A stretch of DNA of 64,000 bases, taken from the NCBI GenBank assembly GCA_024734555.1, contig JANPWX010000546.1, forward strand, positions 86,260-150,259, written 5' to 3'. Position numbers and translations under genes: made by a program. The notes under the pieces were generated by a model. That model saw only the letters and a program-made list of their open reading frames with translations, was not told the origin of the DNA and searched no databases. The DNA is from Trochalopteron elliotii (Eukaryota > Chordata > Aves > Passeriformes > Leiothrichidae). This document shows positions 33,040-44,320 of the stretch, piece after piece (position 1 is the first letter of the stretch; each line of letters begins with the position of its first letter).

Positions 33040-33750
33040 GCTTCCATGAGGAAATTGATCCCAATATCCAACCTGACCCTCCTGTCCCTGTTCCCTGGGA
33101 GCAGAGCCCGACCCCCCCGGCTGTCCCCTCCTGTCAGGGACTTGTGCAGAGCCACAAGGTCCCCCCTGAGCCTCCTTTTCTCCAGGCTCAGCCCCTTTCC
33201 CAGCTCCCTCAGCCTCTCCTGGGGCTGCAGCCCCTTCCCCAGCTCCGTTCCCTGCCCTGGACACGCTCCAGCCCCTCCAGGTCTCTCATTGTCAGGAGGG
33301 TCCCAGAGCTGCCCCAGCCCTGGAGGTGCCCCAGCAGTGCCAGCACAGGGGACAGGCACTGCCCTGCTCCTGCTGACACCCCAGGGCTGGCACAGCCCAG
33401 GTGCCCTTGGCTTCTTGGCCACCTGGGCACACCTGGGCTGGTGTCCAGACACTGTCACAGCACCCCCAGGGCCTTTTCCAGCTTCCAGCCTGGGGCATTC
33501 CATGGGGTTGTTGTGACCCAAGTGCAGGATCTGACACTTGGCCTTGTTGACCCTCACCCTGTTGTCCTTGGCCCATGGATTCAGCCTGTCCAGATCCCCA
33601 TGCAGACCCTTCCCACCCTCCAGCACATCCCCACTCCCCCAAATTGGTGTCATCATGAATTTGCCAAGCAATGAGGTATTTAAGAAGATTTTAACCAGGG
33701 CTGGCCCCAGTCCTGAACCCTGGGGACACCAGGGAGGAGCTTTCCCAGCC
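33040..33750 (-). mobile_element. CR1 LINE, ORF2 3' region, about 0.7 kb
   Basis: The longest minus-strand CR1 here. After the 'tgtcagggacttgtgcagag' and 'ctggacacgctccagcccct' landmarks it continues into 'aagtgcaggatctgacactt', 'ggccttgttgacc' and 'ccctggggacacc', which lie in the reverse-transcriptase end of ORF2. Broken minus-strand frames (for example 33018-33671) carry the recognisable 'VNKAKCQILHLGHNNP' stretch of CR1. It lacks the CR1 3' terminus at its left end. Confidence 0.93.
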
Positions 33751-36000
33751 CCCAGAGGAAGAAGCAGTGGCTGCTGTTCCTGACCAATGTCCCTTGTTCC
33801 TGGGAAGGGTGACTGGGCCAGGTTTGGAGCACATCAACCTCCAGATGTGGTGGTTTAGAATCCCAGGCTGTGAGGAACATCCAAATCCACTGATGTCACC
33901 CTGCAGGAGGGTCCCATAAGTCTGGAAATGCTGCAGCAAACCCTCAGTATGCTGCTGTTGTCCTGGCATTCAGTTATCCAAGGTGTCCTGATTCCCCAGT
34001 GCCCTGAGAAGGAGAGAGAAGGGAGAGCTGGATGAGTCCAGCAGCTGGTTTGTACCAGCCAGATAAAAAGGGCCACAAATAATAAATCAATGACTCAGGC
34101 CAGAATAAATAATCGTTTTTCCCCTGTGTTCTTGGCCAATGGGCTCAAGATCACAGCAGAGCCCAGAGGAGATGCTCAGGGCTGGGAAGGATTTAGGAAT
34201 TCAGGAGCCTTTTGTGAATCAGGCAATTATCAGAATAGAAGGACCCACTTTAATTATTGGTTTGTTTTTCTGGGAGTGCCAAGAGCAGCTCCTGCTTTAT
34301 AAAGGAACCATACTAAGGGGACTCCTCTGAACCCGAAGGCATTTAATCCCCAAAGCTCCAGCTGGGGCCTTAATCTGCCTTTATTTGGAGCCAGGAGCAC
34401 AGGAAATGAAAACTCTCTGGAAAGATGGATGTGCCCCACTTGCTGCTGCAGAAGACACTTCACTGCCACTCCCAGAAATATCCCTTAATTCTTTCACCCA
34501 TGGAAGCAGTTTTGTTATCACAGAACCACATCAGGTTTTTCTGGCCCAATTTACCAGTGGCAGCCTTTGATCTGTGTAATTCCATTTGCCATTCACTGAA
34601 CTGGCTTTGATATTTTTCCTTCAACCTTTATTTTAGAGATTTTAACACTCAGGTCCCAGTAGCGAGCCAGAAGCACTAATTTTGGGGTTTTAGATAGAGC
34701 TGCTGCACTTGTTACTCTGCAGTCACCCCAAACCTGATAAATCTGCTGGATGGATTTGCTGCAAGCATGGCTTGGCTTGCTGTCATTCCAAATTCTGGAT
34801 GGAGGTTCTGGAATCCCTTTCTCCTGAGTTCATCCTCTCAGTTTCCCTCCACTGTAATTGTGACCTCTTCTCCCAGCCAGGACTTTGCTGCCTTTGGCAA
34901 TTCCTGCATCATTTGAGCATCAAGGACGGGTTTCATTCCAAATGCTGCCTGAGCCTCCCTTGATCTCATCTCTACCCCTCCATCATCACACCTACAGAGC
35001 CTTCCTTGCTCTCATTTAGATGGAACAACAGGAAAAGCTCCACCTCTCTGCCCTCAGTACCTTTTAAAAGTCCAACCCCGACACGCCACACTTGGGGTTT
35101 CTCATTGTATTTCTGCCTTTCTCAATGGCAAGAAATTATGCCCCATTCCTCAAGCCCCACTTCAATGCACTAAACTTTGCTGAACTATTAATTACTTATT
35201 AATTGGATGTTGCAAACAATAAACATGCCAGAGTGTCTCACAATCTAAGATTTAGCTCTTTAATAAGAACATCCAGGAGCTGAAAATCTGCTGGTATTAA
35301 ACCTTTGGAGACAGAGCAAATTATAACTTCAGCTTTCTTTCTCAAACGTGTTCTTAATGTTGGAAATTTTAAACAGAGGGAAAAGCTACACCCACATAAA
35401 AGCAATTGTGAACAAATTGGTCCTGAATATGAGTAGTTCAGCAAACAGAAAGTTCTTAACCAGGAGAGCAATGGCACATTTCCAAACACTGGGCTGAGGG
35501 ACCGTGAATCCCTTTCCATCCCTTTAATCTCTAAAGAAACTTGATCTCAGCAGGATGGTGTGAAGGACTTCAGCCAGGAAATCCCATCACATTCAGGACT
35601 TCACCCAGGAAATCTCATCACATTCCCAGCAGCTGGGAAGTCCTCAGATCAAGGCATGACCTGGCTAAATCTCCCAGGTGTCATTCCTGGGGATGTCAGG
35701 ATCTCTCCGTGGTTTGTCTGCCCGTGTTCAGCTAGGGGCAAGGCCAAGGGATTGGAGGATTAATGGCTGTGGGATAGTGCAGGCTGTGCTCAGAGGAGCC
35801 TGTGAACACCAAAAGCTCTTAAATCTGTCACTTCAGCTTCCCCTCACAACCACAGTGAGAGCATAAGGCGGAGCAAGGAGCCCTGAGCCTGTGGAAAAAC
35901 TGCACAGCCACTGGATGTAAAATCTTCTGATTCCAGGACAGCTGCAGCCCTGCCCATCCCAGGACAGTGAGTGGAGCAAGATAAAGGAAAATCAAGGTTA
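33751..36000. other. Unique non-coding sequence
   Basis: About 2.2 kb without a recognised gene. A 31-bp imperfect tandem duplication lies at about 35566-35627 ('gacttcagccaggaaatc' and 'gacttcacccaggaaatc'). Confidence 0.4.
35566..35627. repeat. 31-bp tandem duplication
   Basis: Two imperfect adjacent copies, each containing 'caggaaatc.catcacattc'. Confidence 0.85.
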
Positions 36001-36112
36001 GGCTTGTGATAGATGTGATAGATAAATTCGTGTATTAAAATATTAGAGATGTAATAGAAGTAGTAAATAAAATAATATATCAAGTATATTGAACTTTATA
36101 ATCTTAAAACAC

Positions 36113-36175
36113 TGCAAAGTAAGTCCCAGTTCCCGTAAAGGGAAGGCGTTTCCAAACACCGGGACTTACTTTGCA
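36113..36175. repeat. Perfect 15-bp inverted repeat in the LTR upstream half
   Basis: The arms 'tgcaaagtaagtccc' (36113-36127) and 'gggacttactttgca' (36161-36175) are exact reverse complements around a 33-base loop. The loop itself holds 'ttccc...gggaa'. It lies in the U3 part, where retroviral enhancers reside. Confidence 0.95.
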
Positions 36176-36476
36176 ACTGTAAGACAGTAGGGTGAAACTT
36201 GAATTTGCAATCGAAAAGACTGGCCGAGCAGGATATGGCTTGTTGATCGAATCACACTCCGTGCACCTGGACAATCAGGTGACTGATGCCAATCTCGATG
36301 GAGAACCTGGAGATGAAGTAAAATCACCATCCAAAAAGCCGTGTTCCAGGAAATTCCTTTCAGGACATACACCAGTGCCGGGAAATTTGTTCAAGGTTCA
36401 TCAGCGAGTGAAAGGCGGTGCATGAATATGGAAGCTGAACAGAAACACGATGGATGTGCCGCTGGGCACGAAAAAC

Positions 36477-36485
36477 TATATAAAA
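36477..36485 (+). promoter_or_regulatory. LTR TATA box
   Basis: TATATAAAA lies about 130 bp upstream of AATAAA within the solo LTR. It would be the core promoter of the element and could act on neighbouring DNA. Activity is not known. Confidence 0.6.
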
Positions 36486-36701
36486 CCCAGACCCCAAAAT
36501 TCGGCAAGTGTGGACAGGGTGGGATAGCACCCTTGCTGCTGGTCGCCTGTTCACCCAGCATTCGATTGATGTTGCTTGTGGCTGTCTCAGATAGATTTTT
36601 GGAAATGGAAAAATAAAAATCTTGTGCTTTTTATCCGATTGGCTGATATTCATTTATAACAGGCTTGTTGGAAATGACAGAAAGTTTATTTTTTTTTTTA
36701 A

Positions 36702-37245
36702 TGTAACTTTAGTTAGGGGTTTTGTTTGCCTTTGCCCAGGGGGAAGGGAACTGAAGTTTCTTTTCTAATGAATGTTCCACCACCCAAGACCTGATGAGCT
36801 GAACATCTCAGCAGACTGGGAGTAGCACAGAAGAAACCAAAAGATAATGACCATTAACGACCATTAACAAATATCAACTCCAAACATCGCCCTTGGAACA
36901 GTCCAGACACCTGGGCTGGGGAAAGGGAGGCAACAATGAGAACCTAATTAGCATTGGAGGGGAAGGGATCAAAAACCAATAGGAAACCAAATACCAAGAA
37001 CTGTGTAACTTGGGACCAATGGCCATTGAACCAGTGAATGTCTCTGGGTTTTGACTGAATAAATATGTGAAAAATTGAGTAAAATTCAGGTGTGATGGAA
37101 TGATTTTCCCTGCACAACCCAGGCAATGTGTGGATGAAGTGATTCTCATCTTACTCCTCCTGTCCAGAATAAAGTAAATGCTTTGATTCTGTAACACTAA
37201 AGATGTTGTTGAAGGGTTTTTGTTGATGCCTCAGCTCTGGTGACA
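36702..37245 (+). mobile_element. Older retroviral LTR, family 4
   Basis: Shares ordered blocks with 17180-17600 on the opposite strand, including 'gacacctgggctggggaaa', 'gggaccaatgg', 'tgcacaacccaggca' and a poly(A) signal at 37168-37173. A TATA-like 'gaataaatatg' precedes it. It lies immediately after the family-3 LTR. The left boundary at TGTAAC (36702) is tentative and no target-site duplication was found. Confidence 0.65.
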
Positions 37246-37365
37246 GGCTGGCTGTGGGAACAACAGAGCCGTGGAGAATTGCAGGCAGGGACAGCCCCTG
37301 GGGTGGGCCTGGGCCTGCTGCTGGGGATCCCTGCTGGGATTCCCTTCCCAGGTGCACAGCAGGGC

Positions 37366-37404
37366 TGTCACCTTGTCACCTTGTCACCTTGTCACCTTGT
37401 CACC
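37366..37404. repeat. 8-bp (TTGTCACC)n tandem repeat
   Basis: Almost five perfect copies of an 8-bp unit. Confidence 0.95.
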
Positions 37405-37555
37405 GTGCAGCCTGTGCAGGGCCTGCTGTGTGTGACTGCAGAGGGCAGGGGCCAGTCCTGCTGGGCTGGGACAGGAGAGAGGCCCAGCAGAGCTGGGAAT
37501 GTGTGTGGAGCACGAGGAGCCTCCTGCCCTGTCTGGGATGGGCTGTGGAGGTGGC

Positions 37556-37820
37556 AGAATCCCAGGATGGTTTGGGTGGAAGGGATCTCAAAAACCATCC
37601 CATTCCTTTGAAAAGAAATATTCTACCATGGGCAGGGACACCTCCCACTGTCCCAGGCTGCTCTAAGCCCCAATGTCCAGCCTGGCCTTGGACACTGCCA
37701 GGGATCCAGGGGCAGCCACAGCTGCTCTGGGCACCCTGTGCCAGGGCCTGCCCACCCTGCCAGGGAACAATTCCTTCCCCATATCCCATCCAGCCCTGCC
37801 CTCCTTCAGCTTAAGGCCAG
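37556..37820 (-). mobile_element. CR1 LINE 3'-end fragment
   Basis: The plus strand reads 'agaatcccaggatggtttgg', 'accatgggcagggacacc', 'ccaatgtccagcctggcctt' and 'cagggaacaattccttcccc'. Related copies lie at 52630 and, in plus orientation, at 57590. Confidence 0.93.
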
Positions 37821-40701
37821 CACTGACCCACACTTTCATCCAGGGCATCTCCCAGCACCTTCCCAGGAGGAGCAGCTCCAACACCTCTGCATCCCCCAGC
37901 AGGGAAGGCCCCAAGCCCCAGGACTCTCCTCTCTCCAGACAGATCCAGGTGGGATTTCAGCCTCCCCAGCACAACCCAAACCAATTTCTCCAGGAGCTGC
38001 TCAAGTGCTCTCAGGCTGAGAGACCCAAATTGCTCTTACCTGGTACTGCATGACTGCTTCCCTCAGATAATGGGGTTTATCTGCAGCAGATTTGATGGGT
38101 TGTTATAAAATAATGTTAAGCACAACAAAATAATCAGCTGCCACCATGATTTCTTGTTAAAAAAAAAGCACCATTAAAGTTGTAAACATCACAACAGCTA
38201 TTGAAAGGAATGGGTAATAAAGCAGTGATTTTTTTCCAATAAGTATTTTGGAGGTGATGTATTTGGGATGTATCAATTATTTATCTCTCACCATGGTTGA
38301 AATGTGCACTTTAATAAAATGTAGAAAGGTTTTTAATTTTTCTGAACAATAAATGCTATTGATTTTGTGCCGAGCATGAAGAATAGATTGACTTTAATGT
38401 CTCTTCTTGTAGTATTTTGTGCTGTTTTATGTGGAAATCTGGAGTTTAATAGATTTTAAAAAAAATCCTCCACTAAAATGGCCAGAAAGAAGGATAAATC
38501 TCATTAACTCCAAATTCCTCATTTTCCATATGCAAATATGGAAAGATTCCCATTATCTTTTCTTCCATCTGCATCACAGTGTTTGTCATGTTGATTTGTC
38601 CTGTATTTCCACAAACATTTAGGATTATTAATAATTTAGAAAAGAGGTTTAATTTCAGTGTAATGAATTCATGCAGGCAAAATAAACAGGCAGGAGAAGC
38701 AGCCAGGGTGTCACAGGCATTAAACACATTTTGCTATCTGCTCTTATCCCCTGATCCTTGTTTAAACTTGGAGCAGTTTCTCCCTGCAACACCTGAGTGC
38801 AAATCCAGGGAGCTGCTGGAGCCAGGGGAGTTAACTCTGATTTATTGCTGTGCTTTGATTCCAGCAGCTTTTATTCCATCAGTTTTTATTCCAGCAGCAG
38901 GCACAGCTCTGGAGCATTGAAATTGCTCCTTATCCCCAGTGCTCTGGGCTGGGAGTGACTCTCACCTGAGAGGGAATTCAGCTCTTGCAGGAGCTACAGG
39001 AGGAGGGCAGGCATCTCCTGGGAACTCCCCAGGGAAAAGCCTTTGTCCATGAGGAATTCCCACCTGCTGCTTGGCTTTTCTTCCAAGAGTTTTCCATGGA
39101 AGCTTCAGCTTGGCTGAGGTGGCCTCCTCCTGACCCACAGAACAGTGCAGGTGACAGGGCTTCTGTCAAAGCTCAGATCCATGGAATTCCTGATATTCCC
39201 AGCTTAAGTTCCAAAAGGCTCCACACAGAAATGACAGAATTAATTAATGATTTAAACTGGAGTCCTGGAATTGCCAGCTCTGCATATTTAAAATTTAACT
39301 TGAAATTTTCCTTGTCACTATCGATGGCAAATGATGGCTTGGCCTGAAACTCTGGTTCGGAATTGTCTCTTTTTACTTTGCATCTAAATTCAATATCAAA
39401 GTTCCAGGATTCAGTCCCCTCTTGTCACAGCAATGCCTGAACTCCCATGGCAGTGGGTAACAGTTTTCTAGGAGTGGTTTCAAGTTGTTTGTTTTACTAC
39501 TAAAGTCAAATTCCCCGTTCCTCTCCCACATTTCTGGATGCAGAGAATCCACAATGGGAACCAGCAGAGTTTGTCCAGGATTTCCAGTCGTGCTGCTCCC
39601 AACCTGCCTCCACATTCCTGGAGAAGTTCAGTGCTTGGGATGAGGCTGAGGCAGCCTCTCTTCACCCCAATTCCCTGATTTTCTTCAGCTGGAACAAGGT
39701 GTTCAGGCATCAAGATCATTGCTCAGCCCTCCTTCCCTGGAATGATCCAGTCCTGCCCCTCTGGAGCTGCATCCAAGCTGCTTTTGGAGCTCAAGCCCTG
39801 CAGGATTTCCCAAAAGGCACTTGAATCAACCAGAAATTTCCTGGATAATTACTGAGTCTGCTTTATTGGGCCTGGTTTATTGAGCCTGAATGAAGAGTTT
39901 GTCCCATTCAAAAATTCACAGTTTATCACACTTCTCTATTGGCTTAAAATTTCTTTCATAATCTCTCATTTCATTGCTTTCTTCTCTAAAATCTGCTCTG
40001 GCTACTTGCACCCCTTTCCCTTCCCAAGCTCTTGGACTGCTCAGCTCCAGGAATGTCCTTTCAAACTGCCCCACGAGCAAATTATTCTGAGTCTGACATC
40101 AAACACATGAGGCAACAGCCTAAACTGATTAAATTGTAGTTTCCTTACCAAGACTCACAAGGTCCTGGACTGTATTTTTTACTGAACAAGGGATTTTTTT
40201 TGTGGTTTTCTGCAAGAAAACCTTCAATAACCATGAGGTGTAGAAAGGCCAGGCTGTCACCTCCTGTCCCTGAGGCAGAGCACACGTCACAAGTCAGCAC
40301 AGGGGGATGATTTAAACCTTGGGATGGGCTGAACCCTGCTCCAGGACTTGCCTATTCCAGTCACTGGGAGTTGTGGAGCATCTCCAGACACCTGAGGTTC
40401 CCAAAACCTCCATCCATGGTGTGGGGACACATCCCACCCTTTGTGTCAAGGGCATTTCCCACCAGCTCCCACCAGGAGCTGAGATGGGAACACAGAGGGT
40501 TGTCCAGAAGACTCCTCAGGGGGAGTGGTTCACTCCCAGCATTTTCTGCCCTTCCTGGCTGGCCACAGTTTTGAGTGGGAGGTGTGGGTAAGGCTGTGCT
40601 CCAGAGATTTATGGCATTTCAAGGGTGCCTGCTGTGAGGAGAGAGCTGCCAGCACCCTGAGGGTGGTGACAGCCTTGCCCTTTACCCAAGGCCCTGGGAA
40701 G
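37821..40701. other. Unique sequence, AT-rich part at 38060-38740
   Basis: About 2.9 kb with no recognised gene or transposon. The 38.06-38.74 kb portion is strongly AT-rich, not simple-repeat in nature, and a candidate conserved non-coding element. Confidence 0.35.
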
Positions 40702-40707
40702 GCACCA

Positions 40708-41008
40708 TGACACTGTTGTACACCACAACGACACAAAGATTTTGGCTTCAGAAGGCTGAAAATGACTTCTTTATTTTTGGGATGTATCTCTTTTTTTATA
40801 CTATTTTACACAGACCAGTTTGATTGGTGACAAGAAGACAAACCTCTTCAATCACATTGGTCAGACCAGAGGGACATCAAGAAGTTCCTCCTAGGGAAAG
40901 AATGTAAACAAATTTGCCGTTACAAAAACCTCTCTCTTGTTTACAGAAAATTCCCTGGGAAAGGAATTTCAGAAAACCAAAACATCTCAGGCACCAACCA
41001 GGGCTACA
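40708..41008 (-). mobile_element. Solo LTR, family 1, with 6-bp duplication
   Basis: A 301-bp element flanked by GCACCA at 40702-40707 and 41009-41014. On the minus strand it starts TGTAGCCC and ends in CA. It matches 62745-63051 along its full length and 2727-2956 in part. It carries a poly(A) signal and a TATA box on the minus strand. A 6-bp duplication is typical of class II (beta/alpha-like) retroviruses. No internal genes remain. Confidence 0.92.
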
Positions 41009-41014
41009 GCACCA

Positions 41015-44000
41015 CCTGAAGAACCAGGTGATGTTTCCTTGTCCCAGACCAGGGAATGGCTGTTCATTCCACAACCCAGCAGCTGCAGAGAGCAGGGACA
41101 GCCCCACCATGGCTGGGCTGGTTGAAGGTTTGCTCCAGCTCTGCTCAGTCCTTGGAGTGGGGCAGAGGCAAAGAAAAGCAGAGCTTGACAAACCTCATCT
41201 ATTTCAAACCACAGCCTTAGTTAGAAATTTGATATTTTATAAAAGGAGGAAGATTCACAGGTGGTGAATCCCCACTTTCATGTTGTTCACTGGGCTCTCA
41301 AGGCTTCCAATCAAAATGAAGTGTTCCTGTGCAAATATTTCCATGGCTCCAGAATCCCCTCCCAGCCCCTCCAGCTGCCCTGGCACAGCAGGACACTGCC
41401 CTTAGCACAGCAGGAGCTGCAGCCTGTGAGGTGCTGCCACTCCAGCCCCAAACTGAGTTGGAGCTGACACTGCAGCCCAGCCTTCCCAGGCACCCCGGAG
41501 CTGGGAATCAGATCTGTGTCCTTTCTGCAGATTCTCTGCTGCAGCACCCAGAGCAAAGTGGTGACAGGCACATCTCTGCATCACTGCCACCCCTCTCGGC
41601 ATTGCTGTCACCAGCTGCTCCTGAAAAGGCACTGGTGATTCAGCAAACAAAGCTCTGGAAATCCTCACCAATTCTCTGCCTCAAAACTGTCCCCAAATTG
41701 TGCCCAAACTGTGCCCAGCTGGAGCCTCAGGGCCAGGCTGCTCCTGCATGGGGGTGTCCAGGACTGAGCTGAGCTCTGTCCTGCCCTGGGCAGCCACACT
41801 CTGATGTCCCAGACCAGCCAGGGGCTGTCTGCAGTTCAGTGACACTGATCCTACTCCCAGCCTCTCACGTTTTCCAAAAGCCATCCTTGCTTTGCTGCAG
41901 CAGCACTTTGGAAAGAGCTAATTTTGGGGAAGAGAGAGGAGCAGCTTAATTGATCGAAATGTCATCTACTTATACACTTGTTTAGCTTCTGGAAATGAAG
42001 ATGAATATTGTGTGTGTTTTATGCTGAAACAGACCATTTAATCCCAAAGCAGTAAGGGCTGAGGACTCAGTGCCCAGCCCGGGGTGTCCAGGAGTGGAAT
42101 TGAGCAAAAGATTGAATGGAATAACAAATCTGGAGCAGTTGGAATCGATACCAAGGAGGTGTCCCTTCGACTGGAGCTGTTTAACTGCAGCCAGATAACA
42201 TCAGGCTGGAGAAAGAAATGGCACTGAAGCAAGGAAAAGACACCAGCACATGAATTTTAAGGTCCTTTCATTAGCACAGATGGAACTTTGTCCAGTGGCT
42301 GAAGGAATGACTCCCAGCTGGAGCCTTTCCTGGGTTCTGGGGAGGGGCAGTGAAGCATTTCTGCCTCAGGTGGGGCTGAGGAGGGGGAAGGGGCACTGCC
42401 AGCACCCCAGGGCTGCAGCCTAACCCTTGTTCTTGTGCCAGGGGGCAGCCAGGAGACAGAGCTCCCTCTTCCTGGGCAGACAGACTGTAACCCTGAGGAG
42501 TTACACACAGCCCGGGGCTGCCAGCACTGCCAGGAGACACAGGAATGTGTCCACAGGGTCAGGAGTGCTTGTGTCCATGGATTTCAACCTCTGGATGAGC
42601 CATCCTGATCCTCAGCACATCCCACCCTCCATCCCAGCAGGTCTGCCATCATTCCTGTCAAGCAGGATCAGCTCACGAGTCCTTCACCAAGCCCAGCCTG
42701 GAACTCCTCTGCTTTAACTTGGAGCTGAGGGACAGATTTGCAATCCAGTTTCAGTGCAGCAGAGGAGTCCAAGGACAGCTAGAGCAGTGCCAGGAATTCC
42801 TTCAGCCCTTAATGTTCCCTGTTCTGGCACTCATGACAGGAGGGAGTGTTTTAAACCAGGCATCATTTTCCCCTTGAATTTTGGCTGGAGAGCAGATCCT
42901 GCTCCTCACAGCACCTGACTCTGGCTTCTGCCACTGTTCCCATTAGAGTGGCTTCACTGAGCTGGGGCTGGCACAGGTTTTCTGGATGGGATAGAAATAC
43001 CCTTCTCTCAGGGTCCTCTTGCTCCCTACTCTGCAGCCACTGTGATGAGGCAGCAGCAGGAGGTCACAGCTTAGGGAATGTCTGGCAGATGTCCCAGTGC
43101 TGTTCCCAAGGTTTGTGTTGGGTGGGATTTGTTCCAGGGAGGTGAGGTTTTAGTGGATCCTCCACTAAACCTTAATGGGGACACAGACAGATGGATTAGA
43201 CACCAAATACTCTGTCCTGACTGTTTGGGAGGTCAGAACTTGGTAATTTATCCTTAAACTACAGAGAGGTGAAACTGATTTTTTTTCTTCCTACTGAAGA
43301 AACCTCTTCAGCAGGAAAAGGACCTAGAACACAAAACAAATATAAAACACAAACAAAGCTTAAATTTTCAATGCAACGTTCATCATTATCTCACTTGGAA
43401 GATGCCATCTGGGAAGGAAAGGTGGCTGTGGGATCTACCAGAGCTTCCACTAAAAGTACATCCAGCTTTCAACTGGCTCCAGTTCCCAGCTCTTGGATCT
43501 CTTGGAGAAATGACCCAGGGACAAAGGTGATTGTGCCTTGAGAGGCTCAGAAATGCACAGGGGCTGCTGCTTGAGGTGCTTTAAGTTGGACAAACAGCTG
43601 GAGATGCTGAAAATGGACATTTCTGGGTTTGAAGGCTGGTTACCACAGGGACAGGAAGCACAGCAATCCCAGATCCATTCCCCATGGATGCCAGGGTTAT
43701 TCCCACTCAGTTACACATCTGTTCTTCAGTGTCACAGAGGAATTTCTTTCCTGACACCTTTAAGGTACCTCCTGTCCTGTCACCTGTCTGGCCTGTGGAT
43801 CCATTCTCCACATCCTTCCTGTTGGTCAGGAAGGATCACATCAGCTCCAAAGCAGGGAATTTGGGAATTTTGGAAACCACTCAGAAGCTTCTCTGTGCAG
43901 GGCACCACCAGACCTGCAGCCCACAGGGCCAGGAAGGGAGCTCTGCTCCCACCCCACTCCCAGGGGAAGGGGAGTGTTCTGCTCCCTGGAACTGAAGAGA

Positions 44001-44108
44001 AGCCCCACATGGAGCCCATGCCCATGGAATGTAGAGCTGTCACACTGGGAATCCGTGCAGCCCATCCCAGCCCACAGGGAAACAAAGAAAAGAAAGGGGT
44101 GTAATCAC
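41015..44108. other. Unique non-coding sequence
   Basis: About 3.1 kb with no recognised exon or transposon. Confidence 0.4.
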
Positions 44109-44320
44109 TGATTCCATGGAGTCATTAAGGTTGAAAAAGACCTCCAGGATCACCAAGTCCAAGTTTTTCCTGAATCGAACCACACCACTAAACCTGCCAC
44201 TCCTGCTCATTTGGTGAACACTTCCAGGGATGCTGATTCCACCTATTCCAGTGCTTAGACACTCTTCCAGTGAAGCCATTTTTCCTGATATCCAACCTGA
44301 ACCTCCCCTGGACTGAGCTA
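44109..44320 (-). mobile_element. CR1 LINE 3'-end fragment
   Basis: Starts with 'attccatggagtcattaagg' and continues with 'aaaaagacctccaggatcac', 'acacttccagggatgctgat' and 'ttcctgatatccaacctgaa', in minus-strand CR1 order. Confidence 0.9.

Larger units (their letters stand above)
36005..36661 (+). mobile_element. CpG-rich solo LTR, family 3
   Basis: A 657-bp element from TGTGATAG to TATAACA with GGCT on both sides (36001-36004 and 36662-36665), fitting a 4-bp target-site duplication. A TATA box TATATAAAA at 36477-36485 and a poly(A) signal AATAAA at 36612-36617 are in the correct order and spacing for an LTR. About 20 CpG dinucleotides remain, against few in the neighbouring unique DNA, suggesting a recent insertion. 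No retroviral genes adjoin it, so it is probably the product of LTR-LTR recombination. Confidence 0.8.

Noticed and set aside
33018..33671. 217-residue minus-strand frame containing a CR1-like peptide
   Set aside because: Decayed CR1 ORF2 end, a retrotransposon remnant and not a host gene.
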